Assembly (NCBI GenBank): GCA_015069605.1
Contig: SVII01000005.1
Span: forward strand, 1 to 64,000
Origin: Clostridiales bacterium
GTDB taxonomy: Bacteria > Bacillota > Clostridia > Christensenellales > Borkfalkiaceae
Reading direction: 5' to 3'
Length of the DNA stretch: 64,000 nt
The notes under the pieces were generated by a model that was given only the letters and a program-made list of their open reading frames with translations, ran no database searches and was not told the DNA's origin. The position numbers and the translations under genes are program-made. Shown here piece after piece: positions 40,343 to 49,923 of the stretch (its first letter is position 1; each line of letters starts with the position of its first letter).

Positions 40343-41812
40343 ATGGAAAACTACAGCGTATACGAAGACATTGCAAACCGTACGGGCGGGGATATCTACG
40401 TCGGCGTAGTCGGCCCTGTGCGTACGGGAAAATCCACTTTTATTAAACGTTTTATGGAAACGCTTGTCATTCCGTCAGCAGAGGAAAACGCTCGCGCGGT
40501 GATGACGGATGAATTGCCGCAATCAGCCGCAGGGAAAACGGTGATGACGACGGAACCTAAATTTGTACCCGCAAAAGCGGCAAAAATTCAAATTACCAAA
40601 GGCGCGGAGGTGGCAGTGCGGCTTGTGGATTGTGTGGGGTTTGCCGTGGAGGGAGCAAACGGCTTTGAGGAGGACGGCTCGCCGCGACTTGTAAAAACGC
40701 CTTGGAGTGAAACGGCTATGCCCTTTGAGCAAGCGGCGGCGTTGGGTACGGAAAAAGTCATTCAGGAACATTCGACAATCGGCGTCATGGTGACAACGGA
40801 CGGCAGTATTACCGACCTCCCCCGAAACGCTTACGTGGCGGCGGAAGAACGTACTGTTTCGCAGCTAAAAACGCTGAAAAAGCCCTTTGTTATTTTGTTA
40901 AACTGTGTAGATCCCTCGGCGGCAACGACGCTTAAAAATTCATTGGAAGAGAAATATCAAGCACCCGTGGTCGCGATGAACGTGGAAAATATAACGGAAG
41001 CGGATATTTTACTCTTACTGCAAAAGGCACTTTTTGAATTTCCCGTAACAAGTATTGACGTGAAAATACCCAAATGGTTGCAAACGTTTGATGAAGAAAA
41101 TTCTACGGTGGCGGCGTTGCTTTCCACCCTCAAAAAAACGGCGTGCGGCATTGCGCATATGCGCGATTGTTTCGATTTGGAAAATTTGTTTGAGGAAGAC
41201 GACGATTTTTGCAATCCCACGGAGATAAAGATGGATTTAGGCAAGGGCAGGGTCGAGATTACGGTAGGAGTGAAGGACTCTTTGTTCTATCAAACACTCA
41301 GCAACGCGTGTGGCGAGGAAATCTCCGACGAGCTTTCCTTGATGCAATACGCTTGTTCACTTTCAGGGATCAAAAAGGAATACGACAAGGTAAAAGACGC
41401 CTTGGAAGAAGCGGATAAAAACGGGTATGGGATCGTTTATCCAACGGAAAACGATTACAGCTTAGAGAAACCTCAACTCGTGAAAAAGGGCGCAGGGTAT
41501 GGCGTGCATTTTAAAGCAAATGCGGCAAGTTATCACGTGGTAAAGGTCAATGTGACTGGCACGGTAAATTCGATTATCGGCACGAAACAGCAAAGCGAAG
41601 AGTTTGTCGATGGTGTTATGAAAACGTATGAAGAGAGTGCGGATGGGGTCTGGGAAACGAATATTTTCGGAAAATCTTTGCGCGATCTTGTGGGTGACGA
41701 GCTTTCCAGTAAAAGTAATGCCATGCCTATCGAATTACGCCGTAAAATGCGCCGCGCCGTCACCCGTATTGTCAACGAAGGCAAAGGCAACGTCATTTGT
41801 ATTTTGTTCTAA
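40343..41812 (+). CDS. spoIVA: stage IV sporulation protein A
   Basis: MENYSVYEDIANRTGGDIYVGVVGPVRTGKSTFIKRFME ... IVNEGKGNVICILF. Confidence 0.97.
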   Translation: MENYSVYEDIANRTGGDIYVGVVGPVRTGKSTFIKRFMETLVIPSAEENARAVMTDELPQSAAGKTVMTTEPKFVPAKAAKIQITKGAEVAVRLVDCVGFAVEGANGFEEDGSPRLVKTPWSETAMPFEQAAALGTEKVIQEHSTIGVMVTTDGSITDLPRNAYVAAEERTVSQLKTLKKPFVILLNCVDPSAATTLKNSLEEKYQAPVVAMNVENITEADILLLLQKALFEFPVTSIDVKIPKWLQTFDEENSTVAALLSTLKKTACGIAHMRDCFDLENLFEEDDDFCNPTEIKMDLGKGRVEITVGVKDSLFYQTLSNACGEEISDELSLMQYACSLSGIKKEYDKVKDALEEADKNGYGIVYPTENDYSLEKPQLVKKGAGYGVHFKANAASYHVVKVNVTGTVNSIIGTKQQSEEFVDGVMKTYEESADGVWETNIFGKSLRDLVGDELSSKSNAMPIELRRKMRRAVTRIVNEGKGNVICILF

Positions 41813-41886
41813 AATCGGTATTGTTAAGAATAAAAGAGTAGAAAAACGGACATACTTTTTACAAATTCCAAAACGGAGGATTTTGT

Positions 41887-42069
41887 ATGAGTAGATCGTC
41901 TAAAAAGAAAGGAAAAGTTCCAAAAATCACGGAGGCGCAATACGCGGAATACATTTCCTCGTTAAAAGCAAACAACACACCCATGTCTGCGTTGAATGTA
42001 TCTAAACCGCTCACGGCGGGTGCGGAAATCGAGATAAAGGAACGACAAGAAAAGGGTAAAATATTGTAA
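41887..42069 (+). CDS. small conserved-type hypothetical protein (60 aa)
   Basis: RBS (GGAGG) and ATG; charged small ORF followed by a terminator. Confidence 0.55.
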   Translation: MSRSSKKKGKVPKITEAQYAEYISSLKANNTPMSALNVSKPLTAGAEIEIKERQEKGKIL

Positions 42070-42077
42070 AAGTAAAA

Positions 42078-42108
42078 AACGTCGAGCAAATTACGGCTCG
42101 GCGTTTTT
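42078..42108 (+). terminator. Rho-independent terminator
   Basis: ACGTCGAGC-loop-GGCTCGGCGTTTTT. Confidence 0.75.
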
Positions 42109-42364
42109 ACGTGAGGAAAGAAGCAGTAAAATCGAGGGATTTTATCGAAATATATGCAAAGTTTTTTTAAAATACTTGATAAGTTGCGCAAATTATGTTA
42201 TAATATACTGTAGCGAAAACAAAAACTAAGGAAAATGTCCGAAAAAATACAACGTTTTATTGGACGAGTATTTCATTGTATTGCACGGTTTTTTATTTAA
42301 TATTTAGCATATAAAATAGTCAATCGCGGCTATTTTGACGATTAAAATCAAGGACAAAAGAAAA

Positions 42365-43303
42365 ATGTTTGAACAAGTTTTTACACTTATAAAACAATAC
42401 GATACAATCGTAATTCATAGACATTCAAGCCCCGACGGCGACGCGTTGGGCAGTCAAATCGGGTTGAAGTACATCCTGCAGGACAATTTTCCTGACAAGA
42501 AAGTGTACGTTGTTGGCGACGAAGCGAAACGGTACGCATTTATGGACGGCTCGGTGATGGACGAAATTCCCGACGAAACCTATCAAGGCGCGTTGGCGAT
42601 TGTGCTCGATTGCGGCGCAAGTCATCTCATCAGCGACGAGCGTTATAAAACGGCAGCGGCAACAGCTCGCCTCGATCATCATATCTACGCGGAAAAAATC
42701 GCGGACGTGGAAGTGGTGGATACGTCGTACGAAAGCTGTTGCGGGCTTGTTACAGAACTTGCATTGGAGAGCGGCTTGCGTCTTTCGCCTGCGTCGGCAA
42801 AAGCGTTATACACGGGTATGGTCACTGATTCAGGGCGTTTCCGCTACGATTCTACCACGTCGAACACGTTCCGTTTGGCGTCCGCGTTGATGGAGCAAAA
42901 ATTCGATACCAACGATATTTATGCGCAACTTTATGCGGACGATTTCACGGCGGTGAAACTTCGCGCGCAGTTCGTTTTAAAAATTCAGTTCACCGATTAT
43001 AGAGTCGCGTATATCTACACGACGAAAGAGGAATTGCCCACGTACGGTGTGGATACGTTCACCATTTCGCGCGGTATGGTCAACACGATGGGGGACATTC
43101 GCGGAGTGGATATTTGGGTGAATTTCACGGAAACGGAAGACAAAATCCTTGTGGAAATTCGTTCCAACAAATACAATATAAATCCCATAGCGGTGAAATA
43201 CGGCGGCGGTGGACACGCGAAAGCAAGCGGCGCATCCGTACCCGATAAAGCAACGGCGATGGCGTTGCTCGACGACCTCAACGCATACAACAAAGGAGTA
43301 TAA
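42365..43303 (+). CDS. DHH/DHHA1 phosphoesterase (NrnA-like)
   Basis: HRHSSPDGDALGSQIG, LDHHIYA, GGGGHAKASGA. Confidence 0.9.
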   Translation: MFEQVFTLIKQYDTIVIHRHSSPDGDALGSQIGLKYILQDNFPDKKVYVVGDEAKRYAFMDGSVMDEIPDETYQGALAIVLDCGASHLISDERYKTAAATARLDHHIYAEKIADVEVVDTSYESCCGLVTELALESGLRLSPASAKALYTGMVTDSGRFRYDSTTSNTFRLASALMEQKFDTNDIYAQLYADDFTAVKLRAQFVLKIQFTDYRVAYIYTTKEELPTYGVDTFTISRGMVNTMGDIRGVDIWVNFTETEDKILVEIRSNKYNINPIAVKYGGGGHAKASGASVPDKATAMALLDDLNAYNKGV

Positions 43304-43315
43304 AGGAGTAAGATT

Positions 43316-44293
43316 ATGAACGAGAATATGAAAGCCGTTTTAGAGAAAATCAAGGCATACGATAAAATTATTATTTTCCGTCATTTCCGTCCCGACGGTG
43401 ACGCAGTTGGCTCTACAAAGGGTATGCAAGCTATGTTACAGGCAAGCTATCCCGATAAGAAAATCTATCTTCAAAACTCGGATTTTTGCGATTATATGAC
43501 GTTTTTAGGCGCAGAGGACGTGCCCTTAAAAGACGAGGAATACGCGGATGCGTTGGGGATTGTGATGGATACAGCTACACAGGAACGTGTTTCTAATCAA
43601 AAGTTTACGCTTTGTAAAGAACTCGTGAAGATTGATCACCATATCCCCGTGCAATCGTACGGAGTGTGTCAATGGGTAGAGGAAGAACGTTCTTCCACGT
43701 GTGAGATGGTAGCGGCTTTTTATGACGCATTTAAAGACGAACTGAAAATGACGAAAGAAGCGGCGACATATATTTATACGGGTATGGTTACCGATTCCGG
43801 CAGATTTCGTTTCCGCTCAGTGTCGGGTGAAACCATGCGCCTTGCAGGAATTATCCTCGACCAAGGCATTGACGTGGATACCATTTATGCCAACCTCTAT
43901 ATGAAAGATTTTGAAGAATTTAAATTTGAAGCCTACGCGCATAAGAAAATGCAAATCAGCGAAAACGGCGTAGCGTCGCTTTTCGTCACCAAAGCTATGA
44001 AAAAGAAATTCAAACTCACAAACGAACAGGCAAGTGCTTCTGTTTCCTTTATGGATTCTATTAAAAACTCGCTCATTTGGATTGCTTTTATCGTAGGCGA
44101 CGACGGCGCGATTAGAGTTCGTCTTCGTTCCCGTTTCGTAACGGTATCCGAACTTGCGGAAAAATACCGCGGTGGCGGTCATGCTTGCGCGGCGGGGGCA
44201 ACGGTGTATTCCAAAGCGGAAGCAAAAGCCTTGTTACAAGAGGCGGACGCGCTTTTGAAAGAATACAAAGCTAAAAACAAAGGTTGGTTGTAA
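43316..44293 (+). CDS. DHH/DHHA1 phosphoesterase (NrnA-like, tandem paralog)
   Basis: FRHFRPDGDAVGSTKG, IDHHIPV, RGGGHACAAGA. Confidence 0.9.
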   Translation: MNENMKAVLEKIKAYDKIIIFRHFRPDGDAVGSTKGMQAMLQASYPDKKIYLQNSDFCDYMTFLGAEDVPLKDEEYADALGIVMDTATQERVSNQKFTLCKELVKIDHHIPVQSYGVCQWVEEERSSTCEMVAAFYDAFKDELKMTKEAATYIYTGMVTDSGRFRFRSVSGETMRLAGIILDQGIDVDTIYANLYMKDFEEFKFEAYAHKKMQISENGVASLFVTKAMKKKFKLTNEQASASVSFMDSIKNSLIWIAFIVGDDGAIRVRLRSRFVTVSELAEKYRGGGHACAAGATVYSKAEAKALLQEADALLKEYKAKNKGWL

Positions 44294-44294
44294 T

Positions 44295-45023
44295 ATGAAA
44301 ATACTCATCACAAACGACGACGGTATTGAAAATATCGGTATTCGCCTGCTTGCAAGTTGGGCGAAAAAGCTTGGGGAAGTCACCGTCGTTGCACCCAAAG
44401 TGGAACAAAGTGCCAAAAGTCACGCGATTATTCTCACGGGCGAAATTGAGATTAAGGAAGTGCCGTTTATGGACGGAGTAAAAGCGTATTCCGTGGACTC
44501 CACACCCGCCGATTGTGTGCGTTACGGCGTACTTGGGTTAAAGCAAAAATATGATTTGGTGCTTTCGGGCATCAACCGCGGGGTGAACGTAGGCGTGGAC
44601 GTAGTGTATTCGGGTACGTGCGGCGCGATTTTCGAGGCGGCGCGGCTGGGGATGCGCGGTATTGCTTTTTCCGCCTTTTTCGAGGGACAGGCGGCTGCAG
44701 CTAAATATTTTGACGAAGTGTACGAATATATCACCAAAAACAATTTGTTGGACGAAACGCCTATCTATAACGTTAATATTCCCGAAACATCCAAAGGCAT
44801 TCGCATGACTTATCAAGGTTCGGAATATTATTCGGATGCATTTGTTCCCGTTAAGGACAAGGAATATATGTATTATCAGGACGGCGAGATTATTCCCGAT
44901 ATTTGTCCCGACGATCTCGATCGCGACACCGTAGCCATTCACCAAGGCTATATCACTGTAACGCCGCTGATGACGACGCGCACGGATATGCGAGTGTTTG
45001 AAAAATATAAAACGCAGGATTAA
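44295..45023 (+). CDS. surE: 5'/3'-nucleotidase SurE
   Basis: MKILITNDDGIENIGIRLLASW; VVAPKVEQSAKSHAIIL. Confidence 0.95.
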   Translation: MKILITNDDGIENIGIRLLASWAKKLGEVTVVAPKVEQSAKSHAIILTGEIEIKEVPFMDGVKAYSVDSTPADCVRYGVLGLKQKYDLVLSGINRGVNVGVDVVYSGTCGAIFEAARLGMRGIAFSAFFEGQAAAAKYFDEVYEYITKNNLLDETPIYNVNIPETSKGIRMTYQGSEYYSDAFVPVKDKEYMYYQDGEIIPDICPDDLDRDTVAIHQGYITVTPLMTTRTDMRVFEKYKTQD

Positions 45024-45050
45024 ACAGCGAAAACACTTTGAAAAACGAAG

Positions 45051-45083
45051 AAACCAGGACAGAATGAGCTGTTCTGGTTTTTA
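45051..45083. terminator. Terminator between convergent genes
   Basis: AACCAGGACAG-aatgag-CTGTTCTGGTTTTT. Confidence 0.8.
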
Positions 45084-45109
45084 TATATTGTATGGTAAAA
45101 ATGATATAG

Positions 45110-45814
45110 TTACGTTGTGCGTTTTGCTAAAATTTTCCCTGTTTGCGCGTTGATCAAAAAAGCGGTAACGTTACCGTTTCGATCGATTACGCCTACGTAG
45201 TAATAAGGGAAATCTTCGTAAATTAACCGTAAATAAATCTCGCCGGCAAAGCCGTATTTATCCGTCATGGACGAAAATAATTCTACTTCTGCATTTTTGA
45301 GTTTATTTAATACGTCGTTTGGAGAAAGCGTATCCTTGTTGATTACGGAAAGCGCTTGCATTTCCACGCGCGATTCTCCGTATTCAACAACGCAATCGAT
45401 TGTGTTCAACGCAGACACGTCTAAGGTGCAGGAATAATAATATTCCGTTTTCACATTGTCAAACGACATTTCTCCGCCGTACGTTTTTCCATTCACGGAA
45501 AAGCTAAGATAGCAATCCTTATCTCCCGACGGTGCGGATAAGCGGGCTTCCAAGCGAGTGGATTTTTCGCAGGGCACCCCATCGGCAACGTAGGGCGTTT
45601 CTTTCGTTACGGAATAGATCCGCAAAGATAATTCGTTTGTATCGGCAAGAAAAATATTGCTTCGCAGTTCGGAAACGTAATCCATAAGAGCAAGTTCCTT
45701 TTTGCAAGCACTAAAAAGACTAATTGATAAAATGAGATAAATCAACGTCAAAACCAACCACAAAAGTTTTTTCATTCGTGAAAAAGGGGAAAATGCGTTA
45801 TGTAAATCGTTCAT
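45110..45814 (-). CDS. putative lipoprotein with PepSY-like C-terminus
   Basis: Signal peptide with lipobox (LSISLFSAC), likely start MKKLLW; terminal GVIDRNGNVTAFLINAQTGKIL. Confidence 0.55.
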   Translation of the reverse strand: MNDLHNAFSPFSRMKKLLWLVLTLIYLILSISLFSACKKELALMDYVSELRSNIFLADTNELSLRIYSVTKETPYVADGVPCEKSTRLEARLSAPSGDKDCYLSFSVNGKTYGGEMSFDNVKTEYYYSCTLDVSALNTIDCVVEYGESRVEMQALSVINKDTLSPNDVLNKLKNAEVELFSSMTDKYGFAGEIYLRLIYEDFPYYYVGVIDRNGNVTAFLINAQTGKILAKRTT

Positions 45815-45928
45815 AGTTCCATTATATTAAAAAAAGGTTGAAAACATACCAAACAATTTTCGTTCATACAGTTGATTTTTTCTTTTTTATGTGTTAAAAT
45901 AGTATAAATAGAATGGGAGGAGTAGTAT

Positions 45929-46546
45929 ATGCAGTTGGACAAAGTGATTATCAGAACTGTTCTACACACTTTGGCTGCGATCGGCGTGCTGTTTGTCATC
46001 ATGATTTGCGCGCTGTGTTTTATCTATCCTGCCACTATGATGGAAATAACTTTTGATCTTGGAATGGAAAAGGCAAGTATTAGAAATGCTCGTCGCGCAT
46101 ACAAATACACTGACGACTTGTATTTTATGGCATACGCAACGGAAACAGCGATTTTAATTGACGACAATAAGAAGATCATACAATGCGGCGAGGAACTCCT
46201 TACCGAGGAAAACTACAACAATTTTATGGCGTATAGCGCAACGAAAAAAGAAAATTACGAACAGTATATTTGCGCGCAAGTTAGTTTGGCGAAATATTAC
46301 AGCGGTGACAAACAAGGCGCTGTGGACACGGCGTTTATGCTGATTGAAAAAGAGAATAATTTTCCGACGAACAACGCTGCGGCAGCGTTGTGGGTTGAAA
46401 CGCTTGTCAACAATGACAGCACGTGGTCGGAAGTGATAAAGGGAAAAATGTTACAGCTTCATACAAACGAGAACTTGTCCGAAGCGGACAGGATTTTTCT
46501 CGCGGAAATGTTGGGGTTGGAAAACGTAGAAAGAGGAAATGGATGA
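45929..46546 (+). CDS. hypothetical membrane-anchored protein
   Basis: One N-terminal TM and helical region; GGGAGGAG upstream. Confidence 0.5.
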   Translation: MQLDKVIIRTVLHTLAAIGVLFVIMICALCFIYPATMMEITFDLGMEKASIRNARRAYKYTDDLYFMAYATETAILIDDNKKIIQCGEELLTEENYNNFMAYSATKKENYEQYICAQVSLAKYYSGDKQGAVDTAFMLIEKENNFPTNNAAAALWVETLVNNDSTWSEVIKGKMLQLHTNENLSEADRIFLAEMLGLENVERGNG

Positions 46547-46620
46547 GTGTTCCGTATCATTACGGGATTGCGTCCATTTTTTTGTTACATTGTAAAAAAT
46601 TTAACTTTTTAAAGATATAA

Positions 46621-48087
<1,467 letters not shown>

Positions 48088-48145
48088 ACAGGCGATAGAA
48101 AACGAATTTTGTGTTTAATTTTTTACAATAAAAGGAGAGAAATAT

Positions 48146-49126
48146 ATGTCTAATAACGTACGTCCTGAAACGATGGCGCGTATCACGACGAAAGCGCTTG
48201 CTGATGCGTTCATCGCGGAACAGGTAGCGGCAATTCGTGCGCAAGTGGGTGACAAAAAGGTGTTGCTTGCCCTTTCTGGTGGGGTAGATTCTTCGGTTGT
48301 AGCCGCGCTTTTGATTAAGGCAATCGGCAAGCAGCTTGTTTGTGTACACGTGAATCACGGACTGCTTCGTAAAGGCGAACCTGAACAAGTGGTAGAAGTA
48401 TTCCGCAATCAAATGGACGCAAACCTCGTTTACGTGGATGCGGTGGATCGTTTCCTTGGAAAACTGGAAGGTGTAGAAGAGCCCGAAAAGAAACGTAAGA
48501 TTATCGGTGCGGAATTTATCCGTGTATTTGAAGAAGAAGCGAGAAAATTAGAAGGCATCGAATTTTTGGCGCAAGGTACGATTTATCCCGATATTATCGA
48601 AAGTGATGGGGTAAAAGCGCACCATAACGTAGGCGGCTTGCCCGAAGATATGCAGTTTGAACTCGTAGAGCCTTTAAAACTTTTGTATAAAGACGAAGTG
48701 CGCGCAGTGGGCAGCGCGCTTGGTTTACCCGACGACATGGTATATCGTCAGCCGTTCCCTGGCCCTGGTCTTGGCGTTCGTGTGCTTGGGGAAATCACGA
48801 GAGAGCGTTTGGAAGCGGTGCGTGAATCGGATGCGATTTTACGTGAGGAATTTGCGATTGCAGGGTTGGAAGGCAAGGTATGGCAATATTTCACAGCAGT
48901 GCCTAATTTCAGATCGGTAGGCGTGAAAGACGGCAAGCGTACGTATGCATATCCTGTAATTATTCGTGCTGTGAATACTGTGGACGCAATGTCCGCAACG
49001 ATTGAGGAAATTCCTTATGAAGTGTTGAAAAAAATTACGGCTCGTATTACGACGGAAGTAGAAAACGTCAACCGCGTATTGTACGATTTGACCCCGAAAC
49101 CCTCGGGAACGATTGAATGGGAATAA
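48146..49126 (+). CDS. guaA: GMP synthase ATP-pyrophosphatase/dimerisation domains only (no GATase domain)
   Basis: [35 protein letters not shown]-terminal [10 protein letters not shown]; good RBS and 326-aa length show there is no N-terminal amidotransferase. Confidence 0.94.
   Translation: MSNNVRPETMARITTKALADAFIAEQVAAIRAQVGDKKVLLALSGGVDSSVVAALLIKAIGKQLVCVHVNHGLLRKGEPEQVVEVFRNQMDANLVYVDAVDRFLGKLEGVEEPEKKRKIIGAEFIRVFEEEARKLEGIEFLAQGTIYPDIIESDGVKAHHNVGGLPEDMQFELVEPLKLLYKDEVRAVGSALGLPDDMVYRQPFPGPGLGVRVLGEITRERLEAVRESDAILREEFAIAGLEGKVWQYFTAVPNFRSVGVKDGKRTYAYPVIIRAVNTVDAMSATIEEIPYEVLKKITARITTEVENVNRVLYDLTPKPSGTIEWE
49115..49126 (+). repeat. 12-bp direct repeat copy 1 (guaA 3' end): GAATGGGAATAA
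   Basis: Exact match to 63811-63822. Confidence 0.8.
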
Positions 49127-49185
49127 TCAACGAAATCACGCAAAGCCTTATAAACAGCGGATTTTTGGTTTTCAAAAACGGAAAA

Positions 49186-49221
49186 TGATACCGTTTTGAT
49201 ACCTTTTGATGATCCTGATAC
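49186..49221 (+). repeat. Short TGATACC-type repeat cluster next to guaA
   Basis: TGATACC (49186), TGATACC (49197), TGATGATCC (49207), TGATAC (49216), 9-11 bp apart. Confidence 0.7.
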
Positions 49222-49235
49222 AATAAAATAGGAGA

Positions 49236-49283
49236 AAAGCCTCTCTTATTTGAACGTTAAAGTTCAAGTAAGAGGGGCTTTTT
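49236..49283 (+). terminator. Long intrinsic terminator hairpin
   Basis: AAGCCTCTCTTATTTGAAC-gttaaa-GTTCAAGTAAGAGGGGCTTTTT. Confidence 0.8.
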
Positions 49284-49776
49284 GTATGCAAATTATGTGT
49301 CAATATTGTATATTTGGTGTATCAACGTGGAAAAAGTGCTTTTATAGTAAGGAACGATCGCATAGCGCAGCGAAATTGTGTGGAAACACGCGTGTCGTGG
49401 CGATTCACGGCAGAAAACAGTCAAATATTGCGATTTTACAGTGCAGCAAAAAAGATGCTAAAAAATTGCACTTTTTTTGATTTAAAACCCTCTTGAATGT
49501 AGAAGAAATGGGGATAGAAAGAATTAAAATATAGGTTAAAAAATTGCAAATATAGGAAAAAAATTCGAAAGACAGGCTAAAAAACCTATGATATAATTAT
49601 GATGATAGAATATATATAACCTCTTGATGAAATGTGGCTGGTTCAAAAAATAAAAAGTTATGGATTTGCTAAAGGTGAACGCGTGAAAAGCACGACGCAG
49701 GCTGTGAAACTTTTTCTATAATATATACTTTTTCTTGAATAAAAACATAGTAATATTTTTGCAATGGAGTGAGCTT

Positions 49777-49923
49777 ATGAGAAAATATGAAGAGATTAAA
49801 ATAAAAATTACATCCCTTTTAAATTTGGACGTTCTTACCTCTTCGACAAGCGAAAGTGAAAGTGCGGACGATTTGGGTGGATGGAATAACGATTGGTTTG
49901 TTCAATCTAAGGAGGCGTTATGA
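49777..49923 (+). CDS. 48-aa small peptide, leader-like, with Ser/Thr/acidic stretch
   Basis: MRKYEEIKIKITSLLNLDVLTSSTSESESADDLGGWNNDWFVQSKEAL; GGAGTGAG RBS; ATGA overlap with downstream secreted-protein gene. Confidence 0.6.
   Translation: MRKYEEIKIKITSLLNLDVLTSSTSESESADDLGGWNNDWFVQSKEAL

Noticed and set aside
49250-49496. Overlapping short ORFs after the guaA terminator as genes or integrase remnants
   Set aside because: No RBS support, no recognisable family and no integrase motifs on either strand; treated as non-coding boundary DNA.
49652-49715. Direct call of a c-di-GMP-I (GEMM-I) riboswitch
   Set aside because: Only a partial GAAA...GACGCA resemblance; the GACGCAAAGC consensus and P1b tetraloop pairing are not met. 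Kept only as an unclassified structured-RNA candidate.
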